A stretch of 31,860 nt of DNA, taken from positions 1 to 31,860 of the forward strand of contig NZ_QUDO01000046.1 of the NCBI RefSeq assembly GCF_003477525.1, in the 5' to 3' direction. The stretch comes from Ruminococcus sp. AF41-9. Lineage in GTDB: Bacteria > Bacillota > Clostridia > Lachnospirales > Lachnospiraceae. The translations under genes were made by a program, and so were the position numbers. The notes under the pieces are model-generated. The model had not been told where the DNA came from. It searched no databases and saw only the letters and a program-made list of their open reading frames with translations. Shown here piece by piece: positions 1-7,765 of this stretch (position 1 is the stretch's first letter; each line of letters starts with the position of its first letter).

Positions 1-1
1 A

Positions 2-51
2 CAGGTCTAAAAGCCTCAGCGTAGCCCGCTACGCCTGCGTTTTTAGACCTG
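2..51. repeat. Nested inverted repeat (hairpin)
   Basis: The outer arms AGGTCTAAAA (3-12) and TTTTAGACCT (41-50) are perfect complements, extended by C2/G51. The inner arms GCGTAGC (19-25) and GCTACGC (28-34) are also perfect. The inner core resembles the CGTAGC/GCTACG hairpin at 196-211 in the next element, so the two may be related dispersed repeats. No T-run follows, so it is not a typical terminator. The window edge cuts off whatever lies upstream. Confidence 0.6.
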
Positions 52-104
52 CACACTCGAATCCGCATCCTACGCGATTGGTATAGTTATTTACGAAACG
101 ATGT

Positions 105-126
105 ACTAGTGTGTCGGCACACTAGT
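105..126. repeat. Perfect 9-bp palindromic hairpin
   Basis: ACTAGTGTG (105-113) pairs with CACACTAGT (118-126) around a 4-nt loop. Its right arm overlaps the left edge of the larger inverted repeat that starts at 122, and both share the CTAGT motif. It could be part of that element or an older arm of it. Confidence 0.55.
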
Positions 127-285
127 ATGACTCACGCTAATTAACAATCTGATTCATGCTGGATAAATTTTCATCTACAAGGCGAAGGAATGAGGCGTAG
201 CGGTGGCTACGGCGATTGACGACAACGCAGTAGATGGGAATTTATACAAATGAAGCAGGTTGCTAATTAGCGTGAGCCATACTAG
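122..285. repeat. Long inverted-repeat element, MITE/REP-like
   Basis: The left arm 122-178 and right arm 230-285 are reverse complements at about 45 of 57 positions. The best block is CTCACGCTAATTA, and several of the mismatches become G-U pairs in RNA. The centre (179-229) carries a second hairpin, CGTAGC (196-201) with GCTACG (206-211). The element encodes no protein and ends only about 25 nt before the start codon of the GH25 gene, so it could influence that gene's transcription or mRNA structure. I could not find a target-site duplication. A non-autonomous mobile repeat is an inference from shape alone. I see no convincing promoter in 1-311. Confidence 0.6.
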
Positions 286-311
286 GATTATAAAGATGAA
301 AGGGAAAAAGA

Positions 312-1894
312 ATGAAGAAAAACCGGATGAGTGCAAAAACCAGGATTCTGGCAGGGGTAATTACAGCAGTAGTGTGTATGAGTCAACCTGTAAGTACCGT
401 ATTGGCGAATCCTCACTATGACAGACGTATGACAGTTGCAGAAGAAGAAATGGTGCCTGCGGCCGGAGCATCGGGGAGCATTGAGAGTCGGGCGGCAGTT
501 AATAACAAAGCATGGAGAAAGATCAATGGAGTCTGCTATAACGGAAGCGGGGTGAAAATTCCAGGTGCGATCACAAGAGGAATGGATGTTTCCGAATGGC
601 AGGAGAAGATAGACTGGACCAGGGTTAAGAAATCCGGAATTGATTTTGTATTTGTGCGTATTGCACATGGGATTGGTTATGAAGATAAACTTTATGATTA
701 TAACATGGAACACGCAGAAAAGGCAGGGATTCCTGCAGGAACTTATGTGTACAGTACAGCGACAACAAACACCGGTGCACTGAAAGAAGCACAGCTTGCT
801 ATCCGCAAAATGCAGGGATATAAAGTATCTTATCCGGTAGTCTTTGACCTGGAATACCAAAATGCACAAAGTCTTTCCCCTCAGAAAGTTTCAGAGATGG
901 CACTGACTTTCTGTAACGAAGTGCGCAAAGCAGGATATTATCCTATGGTTTACTGCAATACTTACTGGTATGATAATTTTATTGACTGGAGTATGCTTTC
1001 CGGTCTGGATGTATGGATCGCACGCTACGGAGATACTATACAGGCTCCGGATGCAAACCGGTATTCCTATACAATCTGGCAGTCCACGGACGGAAACACA
1101 GAGAGTGGACTGAATACCACCCGTGGGCTGGTTGATGGAGTTCCGTCATACAATGATGTGGATCTTGATTTTGGATATGTAGATTATACGAAAAAGATCA
1201 CTCCAAGGTGGAAATCCGTATCTTCTTACACACCGGCCACAAAACCGAATACGGATCCTATAACGGAAGTTCATCCACGCGCAATGGCTGGGTAGAGACA
1301 GAAAGCGGAAAAACCTATTATTATACGAACGGGAAGAAAGCCAAAGGCTGGAAGACCATAGAAGGAAAAACTTATTATTTTGATCAAAATACCGGCGTTA
1401 TGTATCAGAAAAAACTTTTCACAGTGGACGGAAAAATTTATTATGTGAACAAATACGGAATACGTGTCAGCGACAGATGGGAGAAATATGACGGAAAGAA
1501 ATATTATTTCACATCTGACGGTACAGCACTCAAAGGTATGAAAAAAGTGGATGGAAAATATTACTGGTTTCATACCACCGATGGCTATATGTTTCAGAAC
1601 CGTCGTGTAACAAGAAAAAACGGGGATATCTATTATTTTGGTGAGGATGGAACCCGATGCGAAAATGGTATGTATAAGATCACAGAAAAGGGAGCTGTCC
1701 ATACCTATTATTTCCAGAAAGATGGAAAAGCCTACAAAGGGTGGTTGACATACAAAGGCAACAAGTATTATTTTTATAAAGGAAGTGCAGCTCTTTCAGG
1801 TACCCGTGCAGAGAATATCACACTGACCAGCTTCAGCAACCTGGTATCCGTGTTTGACAAAAAAGGAGTCTGCATCAAACAGTATAAAAAATAA
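312..1894 (+). CDS. Secreted GH25 muramidase with wall-binding repeats (frameshifted)
   Basis: The N-terminus has a signal peptide (residues about 8-32). A glycoside hydrolase family 25 domain spans about 85-293, with the DVSEWQ motif at 92-97 and the acidic D-x-E pair at 179/181, expected to be catalytic in cutting the MurNAc-GlcNAc bond of peptidoglycan. That frame stops at 1295. The downstream frame (open from 1208 to 1894) encodes five or more tandem repeats of the wall/choline-binding type (W-x-x-x-x-G-K-x-Y-Y-F pattern). One missing base at about 1240-1285 separates the two parts, so I read them as one protein of about 527 residues. The ribosome site is AAAGGGA before ATG 312. The gene could be truly broken, but similar -1 shifts elsewhere in the window argue for sequence error. 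The next gene is an amidase with the same repeats. Confidence 0.85.
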
Positions 1895-1953
1895 TCTGCT
1901 TTATGCAATTGGCTGCATTTTTGCAGAAAGAATGTTACAATGCGAAGCAGCGG

Positions 1954-2015
1954 AGCAATTCGCAGATATCAAGTCAGGGCAAAATACCTTTTGCCCCTGA
2001 TATCATGAAATTGCT
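1954..2015. repeat. Long imperfect hairpin upstream of the amidase gene
   Basis: Three paired blocks nest around one centre: AGCAATT (1954-1960) with AATTGCT (2009-2015), GATATCA (1965-1971) with TGATATC (1998-2004), and GGGCAAAA (1977-1984) with TTTTGCCC (1989-1996). The loop is only 4 nt. No T-run follows, so it is a poor intrinsic terminator. It ends 30 nt before the amidase start codon and could be a leader structure or a small dispersed repeat. Confidence 0.5.
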
Positions 2016-2045
2016 GTAAAATCAGAAAGGGAGAGAAAAAAAGAA

Positions 2046-3344
2046 ATGAAAAAGGGAAAGAAAATACTGAGTATTTTACTGGCAGCATCCGTAGGTGTGA
2101 CCGGACTTATCGGAAGCAGTACGGTATACGGTGCACAGAAGACCGAAACAAAACAAAAATATGTAGTTGTTCTTGACCCGGGACATGGAGGTAATGAATC
2201 AGGTGCCTATGCAGTACATAACGGAAAAGTGTACAGAGAAGAAGAGATCAACTGGAAAATTTCAAACTATACCATGCAGGCACTCAGAAAATCTCAGGAT
2301 ATAGAGGTGCATCTGACAAAGACCCAAAATGAGACATTAAGCCTTTACAGCCGTGTAATGGCAGCCAAACAGTACAAGGCAGACCTGCTGGTGAGCCAGC
2401 ATATCAATGATTCCGAGAGCAGTTCACCGAATGGCGCATCTGTCATGATCTCCAGAGGAACGTACAGACCGGAAATCGCAGCCAAAGAGAAACTGTTCGG
2501 CAGTTATGTACTGGAAGAACTGGGCAAACTGGGAATCCGCAGACGTTTCCCGGAAACCGGCGGAATGGAATACCGAATGAGTGAAAACGGAAGTACATAT
2601 CCGAACGGACAGGCCCGTGATTATTACGGAATTGTTGCGCAGAGTGTGGAGCAGAATCTCCCGGGCGTGATCATAGAACATGCATTTATCAGCAGTCCGT
2701 CCGATGCTTACAACTTCTTAAGATCTGATGCAAAACTGAAAAAAATAGCACAGGCAGATGCCAATGCCATTATCCGCTACTGTAAACAGCTTCCTGAAAA
2801 AACTTCTTCAGACACAGGTAACGGTTCCGGAGAACATGGATGGAAGAAAGTAAACGGAGAATATTATTTCTATAAAAACGGAATTAAACAGACACACAGA
2901 TTACTGCATCTGAAAAGCGGTATCTATTATGTAGACAAAGACGGAAAACGTCGTTACGGCTGGAAAGTCATCGATGGGCAGACTTATTATTTCCAGAAAA
3001 ACGGAAAAGCCGCTCTGGGCTGGATGCAGAAGAACGGACACTGGTATTTCTTTAACGCCACCTCAGGATTCCTGTACAAAGATATCATGCTGATCGACGG
3101 AGAGGGAAAGATCTATATCTTTGACAAAGATGGAAAACGCTATGACGGCTGGTGTACTTACAAGGGAAATAAATATTATATTGATGAGACCGGAAGTGCA
3201 CATACCGGATGGATCAAAATAAAAGGAAAATGGTATTATTTCCATAAACGGACTGCGGTTATGTATAAAAACTGCACAGTTCAGAATTCCAAAGGAATCA
3301 AATATACTTTCAATTCCAAAGGAGTCTGCACAAACAGAAAGTAA
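2046..3344 (+). CDS. Secreted N-acetylmuramoyl-L-alanine amidase with wall-binding repeats
   Basis: It is predicted to cut the bond between MurNAc and the stem-peptide L-alanine. A signal peptide covers residues 1-30. The amidase_3 (zinc) domain covers about 38-245: DPGHGG with His47, a Glu in the EEEIN segment (65-67) and SQHIND with His119 are the expected metal ligands, and IIEHAFI carries the likely catalytic Glu211. After a short Ser/Thr/Gly linker, residues about 264-432 are tandem wall/choline-binding repeats of the pattern W-K-x-x-x-G-x-Y-Y-F. The ribosome site is GGGAGAG about 10 nt before ATG 2046. The repeats match those of the preceding GH25 enzyme, so the two probably bind the same wall polymer. 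A terminator-like hairpin follows at 3383. The exact ligand of the repeats (choline or another wall component) cannot be told from sequence. Confidence 0.92.
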   Translation: MKKGKKILSILLAASVGVTGLIGSSTVYGAQKTETKQKYVVVLDPGHGGNESGAYAVHNGKVYREEEINWKISNYTMQALRKSQDIEVHLTKTQNETLSLYSRVMAAKQYKADLLVSQHINDSESSSPNGASVMISRGTYRPEIAAKEKLFGSYVLEELGKLGIRRRFPETGGMEYRMSENGSTYPNGQARDYYGIVAQSVEQNLPGVIIEHAFISSPSDAYNFLRSDAKLKKIAQADANAIIRYCKQLPEKTSSDTGNGSGEHGWKKVNGEYYFYKNGIKQTHRLLHLKSGIYYVDKDGKRRYGWKVIDGQTYYFQKNGKAALGWMQKNGHWYFFNATSGFLYKDIMLIDGEGKIYIFDKDGKRYDGWCTYKGNKYYIDETGSAHTGWIKIKGKWYYFHKRTAVMYKNCTVQNSKGIKYTFNSKGVCTNRK

Positions 3345-3382
3345 GAATAAACCAGATAAAAATCAAATCAAGAATTGCGAAA

Positions 3383-3417
3383 TAAGAGGCTCTGAGGTTG
3401 ATTCCCGGAGCCTCTTA
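3383..3417 (+). terminator. Terminator-like hairpin after the amidase gene
   Basis: TAAGAGGCTC (3383-3392) and GAGCCTCTTA (3408-3417) form a perfect 10-bp stem with a 15-nt loop. It lies 38 nt after the amidase stop codon. The U-tract is weak, so termination may be partial. A promoter-like pair for the next operon overlaps its loop and right arm. Confidence 0.55.
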
Positions 3418-3426
3418 TAATATGAT
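3398..3426 (+). promoter_or_regulatory. Candidate sigma-A promoter for the ATP-grasp operon
   Basis: TTGATT (3398-3403) is followed after 17 nt by TATGAT (3421-3426), a good match to sigma-A spacing. It lies about 55 nt before the ATG at 3482. It overlaps the terminator-like hairpin, so the same DNA would end one unit and start the next. This is a sequence match only. Confidence 0.4.
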
Positions 3427-3481
3427 AGCAATGGAAACGATAGTAGTGGAAACAGATCAGATATACAAAAAGGAGAATGCC

Positions 3482-5642
3482 ATGAAAAAATTGTGATCAT
3501 AGGTGCAAATGATTTTCAGAAACCGCTGATTATAAAAGCTCACGAAATGGGATATGAGACTCATGTTTTTGCATGGAGAGAGGGAGCCACCGGAGCAGAA
3601 GATGCTGATTATTTTTACGAGATCAGCATCACGGAGAAAGACGAAATTCTGGATGTGTGCAGAAAAATCCGGCCGCAGGCGGTGGCGACCATCGGCTCAG
3701 ACCTTGCCAATATTACTGTTCAGTACCTTGCCGAAAAACTTGGACTTCCGGGGAACAGCCGGGAATGTATTGAAAACTCCACAAACAAATTTAAAATGCG
3801 CGAAGCCTTTGCCAGAGCCGGAATCTGGGTTCCGTTCTTTGCCGTTGCAGGAGAAAACGATAAAATTTCTGTTCAGGAATCCGGATATCCGGTGATCGTG
3901 AAACCGACAGACCGCTCCGGCAGCAGAGGGATCACAAGAGTGGAAAGGAAAGAAGAACTGAAATCTGCGATCGCCCGTGCGACAGAGCAGTCTTTTGAAA
4001 AGAAGGCGATCATAGAAGAATATATCGAAGGTGCCGAATACAGTGTGGAAACTATCAGCTATCAGGGAACACATACACTTCTGGCAATCACAAAAAAATA
4101 CACCACAGGCAATCCTCACTATATTGAAGTCGGACATCTGGAACCTGCGCCCCTGAGTCCGGAGACAGAAGAGAAAGTAAAAGAGACCGTTTTTGCGGCA
4201 TTGAGTGCGCTCGGCGTAGAGAACGGAGCCGGACACAGTGAGCTGAGGATAGACAGAAGCGGCAATGTCCGGATCATTGAGATCGGTTCCCGGATGGGTG
4301 GAGACTGTATCGGTTCCGATCTGGTACCGTTATCCACAGGACAGGACTTCGTGGGAATGGTGATAGATGTGGCTGCCGGAAACCCTCCAAAGATCAAAGA
4401 GGATCCGGAAAAACACATTTCCGCTGTACGTTTTCTGATGAACCGGAAAGAAATCCACCATCTGAACCGGATAAAGGAGAATTATCCACAATTTATCCGC
4501 AAAATTGTGCAGGAAGGTGACGTAGACAGTGCTGAGATTGTGGATAGTGGAAGCAGACCGGGATTTTATATCCTTCAGACCGACACAATGGAGGAAATGC
4601 AGAAACTTCTCCACTGCGGACCAGAGGAAAATCCAATTCAGCTTTTTAAGACACCTGTTCAGAAAATGCGGTTCAGAGATGAAAGAAAGGAGAATGGGGA
4701 AACCGGGAAGGATAAAAAGAACAAAGAAAATAAAGAGAATGTCTTTTATATCAAAAGAGATGACCTTCTCCCGTTTTCCTTCGGCGGAAACAAAGTTCGT
4801 TTTGCCTGGGAATTTGTCGAGGATATGAAAGAGAAACACTGTGACAGCATGATCATTTACGGAAATTATCATTCCAACCTGTGCAGGATTTTATCGACTC
4901 TGTGCCATCAGCTGGAGATTCCCTGTTACATGATCCACAACACAGAAGACATTTCCGGGGAACATGATACGAACAACAGCCGCATCATTCACCGGATGGG
5001 AGTCTATGAGATCAGATGTGGCAAAAGCGGGATCGCAGAGGCAGTCCGTACTGCCATGGATGAACTGACAGAGAAAGGATATCGTCCGTATTACATTTAC
5101 GGAAATGAAAAAGGAGAAGGAAACGAGCACATTCCGATGCGGGCATACGAGAAAGCTTATGAAGAACTGTGTGCCTGGGAAAAAGAAAACCATACATTTT
5201 TTGACTATATTTCCTGGCATCGAGTACCAATGCCACACAGTCCGGGCTCCTGGCAGGGAGCCTGAAACATCAGGACAACCGCCGGATCGTGGGAATCTCT
5301 GTTTCCAGAAATGAGAAGCGCGGAAAAGAAGTCATCAGCCGGAACATCCGTCAGTATGCAGAAAAGAATGGCCGGAAACTTCCGGAGAACTGGGAAGAAA
5401 ACGTGCTTTTTACAGATGACTACATGGAAGGGGGATACGGTGTATATTCTGAAAAAATCGCAGAAACGATCCGAAAGGTTTATGACATGGATGCCGTTCC
5501 TCTGGATATGACATATACAGGAAAGGCTTTTTATGGTATGATGGAATACCTGAAAAAGCAGGAGATCACCGGAAAAAAAATTCTGTTTCTTCACACCGGC
5601 GGTCTGCCTTTATTTTTTGATTTTCTGGAGGATGAGAAATAA
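3482..5642 (+). CDS. ATP-grasp ligase fused to a fold-type-II PLP enzyme (two frameshifts)
   Basis: Residues about 1-390 form an ATP-grasp carboxylate-amine ligase with an N-terminal IIGANDFQKP segment, a glycine-rich SGSRGIT ATP loop, an IIEEYIEG segment, and a metal-binding end RIIEIGSRMGGD. A charged Lys/Glu/Asn linker leads to a domain of the D-cysteine desulfhydrase/ACC-deaminase family: IKRDDLLPFSFGGNK, with the likely PLP lysine at codon 4792-4794, then a Ser/Thr-rich TQSGLLAG phosphate-binding loop, and near the end HTGGLP. The well-spaced AAGGAG and ATG 3482 are out of frame because an A-tract (3485-3490) looks one A short; otherwise the frame begins at GTG 3493. A second -1 shift at about 5211-5215 (TTCCTGG, expected TTCCCTGG) splits the PLP domain. 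Repaired length is about 720 residues. The substrate is unknown; joining an amino acid to an amino sugar is inference from the neighbours. Confidence 0.8.
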
Positions 5643-5644
5643 AA

Positions 5645-6901
5645 ATGAAAAAACTGATGATTCTTGGAGCAAGCTATTCGCAGATACCTCTCTATGAGAC
5701 TGCTTCCAGACTGGGAATCGCGACAGTAGCTGTGAGCACTCCCGGAGACTGGCCGGGATTTGCTGTGGCAGATGAATGTTCCTACACAGATATCTCCGAC
5801 CCGGAGGCAGTTCTGGCAGCAGCCAGAGAGCATGAGATCAACGGGATCGCAACCTGCTGTCTGGATGCGGGAATCCGGTCTGTCGGGTATGTCTGTGAAA
5901 ACATGGGACTGAAAGGACTTTCTGCAAATGCCGGAAAACTCTGCTCAGATAAGTACCTGATGAAAGAAGCTTTTTTGAAAGGCGGCGTAACCTGTGCCCG
6001 TCATATCTGCATCCACAACAGGGCAGAACTGAAAGAGGCAGTGAAAGTCCTGAACTTTCCGGTGATTCTGAAAGCGGTTGACCTTATGGGAAGCAGAGGG
6101 ATTTTCCGCTGTGACACAAAAGAAGAAGTATTCACACATTATGCAGACACCATGAATGCAACCGGAAAAGACTACTGCCTTCTGGAAGAGTTTATTGAAG
6201 GAACGATGCTGGGCTGCGAAGCAATGCTTTCCAAGGGAAAACTGCTCTACTGTCTGCCAAATAATATTGAAAATTATCCGGCTCATGTTCCGACACCCAT
6301 CGGTCATTCTGTACCGTACAAAAAGCAGGATACATTAGGCGAAGAAGTACAGAAACAGGTACTTCTGGCAATACAGGCACTGGGAATGGACAACTGCCCG
6401 GTCAACTGTGACCTGATGGAAAAAGACGGAAAAATTTATGTCATCGAGATCACCGGGAGAGCCGGCGGCAACTGCCTGCCTGAAATGGTGGGGATCTATT
6501 ATGGGATTGATTATTATGAAGCGATCGTCCGCCTTGCCATGGACATGCAGGCGGAAGAACTGTTTCAGGATCAGAAGAACAGATTTCAGAATGCTGCACA
6601 GAGAAAATGTGGAGAAAGACCAGAAAATACAGATGGAAATCTGAACAGAGTGACACCAAATTTATCACATATTCTGACATCTGACAGGGATGGCATTCTG
6701 AAAGCCATCCATAATGACAATGAAGCGTCACCGGACCTTCTGGATCTTTCATTCAACGTTGAACCCGGAAAAGAAATCCGGCATTATGAAAACGGCAGGG
6801 ACAGACTTGGTCAGGTAATCATCTGTGGAGAAACACTGGATGCCTGTGAGCAGCGTCTGAACGAAGTTTTGTCCAAATTAAACATTGAATTTATATCTTG
6901 A
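5645..6901 (+). CDS. ATP-grasp carboxylate-amine ligase
   Basis: This 418-residue protein has the ATP-grasp order: an N-terminal Rossmann-like part (KLMILGASYSQIP), the central ATP-grasp domain with FPVILKAVDLMGSRG and CLLEEFIEG segments (about 138-185), and the metal-binding end IYVIEITGRAGGN (about 260-275). Such enzymes join a carboxylate to an amine through an acyl phosphate. The last ~130 residues are a family-specific tail. It starts 2 nt after the stop of the upstream fusion gene, with GGAGG about 11 nt before ATG, so the two are translated together. It is related to the N-terminal half of that fusion but not a recent duplicate. Two ATP-grasp genes in a row could make a two-residue substituent or act on different amino acids. 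The substrate is not evident. Confidence 0.85.
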   Translation: MKKLMILGASYSQIPLYETASRLGIATVAVSTPGDWPGFAVADECSYTDISDPEAVLAAAREHEINGIATCCLDAGIRSVGYVCENMGLKGLSANAGKLCSDKYLMKEAFLKGGVTCARHICIHNRAELKEAVKVLNFPVILKAVDLMGSRGIFRCDTKEEVFTHYADTMNATGKDYCLLEEFIEGTMLGCEAMLSKGKLLYCLPNNIENYPAHVPTPIGHSVPYKKQDTLGEEVQKQVLLAIQALGMDNCPVNCDLMEKDGKIYVIEITGRAGGNCLPEMVGIYYGIDYYEAIVRLAMDMQAEELFQDQKNRFQNAAQRKCGERPENTDGNLNRVTPNLSHILTSDRDGILKAIHNDNEASPDLLDLSFNVEPGKEIRHYENGRDRLGQVIICGETLDACEQRLNEVLSKLNIEFIS

Positions 6902-6916
6902 TTGTGAGAGAATAAC

Positions 6917-7366
6917 ATGAGTAATTATAGAAATGATAAGAAAAGCCTGTTTTTACTGTTGCATATCAGCCTTTTATTCAGCTCATTAAGCGGGGTGTGT
7001 TCCAAACTGGCCTCCGGTTACACAGACAATATTTTTTCCATCCCGTTTCTGTTCTGGTTTGGGCTGGTCTTTGTGATCATGTTTGGGTATGCGATCATCT
7101 GGCAGCAGGTCTTAAAAAGAATGCCCCTCACAATTGCCTATGCGAACAAGCCGGTGACTCTGATCTGGGGAATTATCTGGGGACGCCTGATCTTTGGCGA
7201 AAAGATTACCTGGAATATGCTGGTGGGAGCCTGTGTGATCTTTCTGGGAATTTATTTTGTGACCACTCAGGAAGAACCTTCAGAAAAAGTCCGGAAGGAA
7301 ACTGAGGAACACAGAAAGAAAGCCGGTCAGATTCAGAAGGAAAAGGAGGACAGATATCATGAGTAA
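6917..7366 (+). CDS. Small four-helix membrane protein, SMR/ArnE-like
   Basis: This 149-residue protein has four hydrophobic segments (about 11-29, 39-62, 72-92 and 99-116) and a charged cytoplasmic tail rich in Lys/Glu. The motif AYANKPVTLIWGIIWGRLIFGE matches the third-to-fourth helix region of the small multidrug resistance/EamA half-transporter family, which includes ArnE and ArnF, the undecaprenyl-phosphate-aminoarabinose flippase subunits. Its stop overlaps the next gene, a second protein of the same type, which supports a heterodimer. With a polyprenyl-phosphate glycosyltransferase downstream, flipping a lipid-linked sugar to the outer face is more likely than drug export. A generic EamA-like exporter is the alternative. 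Confidence 0.78.
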   Translation: MSNYRNDKKSLFLLLHISLLFSSLSGVCSKLASGYTDNIFSIPFLFWFGLVFVIMFGYAIIWQQVLKRMPLTIAYANKPVTLIWGIIWGRLIFGEKITWNMLVGACVIFLGIYFVTTQEEPSEKVRKETEEHRKKAGQIQKEKEDRYHE

Positions 7367-7703
7367 ATTTGGAGGAGCAGTCTGCCTGCTTCTGGTTTCT
7401 GTGTTTATTTCTTCTGTTTCACAGATCCTTTTGAAAAAGGCGGCAAATAAAACCTACGAAGACCATATCCGGGAATATCTGAATCCGCTGGTGATCTTTG
7501 CATACGGAATGTTTTTCTGTTCCGTGATTCTGACCATGCTGGCACTGAAGAATATTCCGTTGTCCATGCAGCCGATTCTGGAATCCACAGGATATATTTT
7601 TGTGACAGTTATGGGATACTTTTTCCTGAAAGAACGGATCGGAAAGAGAAAAATGGCAGGGATCGCACTGATCCTGCTGGGAATCCTGATCTTTTCCATG
7701 TGA
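7359..7703 (+). CDS. Small four-helix membrane protein, SMR/ArnF-like
   Basis: This 114-residue protein has four hydrophobic helices and the family motif around Q-P-I-L-E-S-T-G-Y, followed by FFLKERI and a final helix. The start overlaps the end of the preceding gene by 8 nt, with GGAGG about 9 nt upstream, so the two proteins are probably made in equal amounts and act as one flippase. Unlike its partner it has no long charged tail. The pair lies between the ligases and the ArnC-like enzyme, the same company that ArnE/ArnF keep in Gram-negative bacteria. Confidence 0.78.
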   Translation: MSKFGGAVCLLLVSVFISSVSQILLKKAANKTYEDHIREYLNPLVIFAYGMFFCSVILTMLALKNIPLSMQPILESTGYIFVTVMGYFFLKERIGKRKMAGIALILLGILIFSM

Positions 7704-7765
7704 GGATTCCGGAAATCTGAAAGAGCATGGAAAGGAAAAACAGGTATTAAGGAGAGACAAAAGAA

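Noticed and set aside
288..869. 193-codon - strand frame opposite the GH25 gene
   Set aside because: Composition is typical of antisense frames and the + strand encodes a signal peptide and GH25 motifs.
1208..1295. Programmed ribosomal frameshift in the GH25 gene
   Set aside because: I see no slippery heptamer with a downstream structure in the overlap, and similar single-base losses elsewhere point to sequence error.
6917..7703. Multidrug efflux pair of the EmrE type
   Set aside because: Possible by fold, but the neighbours are sugar-lipid enzymes; lipid-sugar flipping explains the context better.
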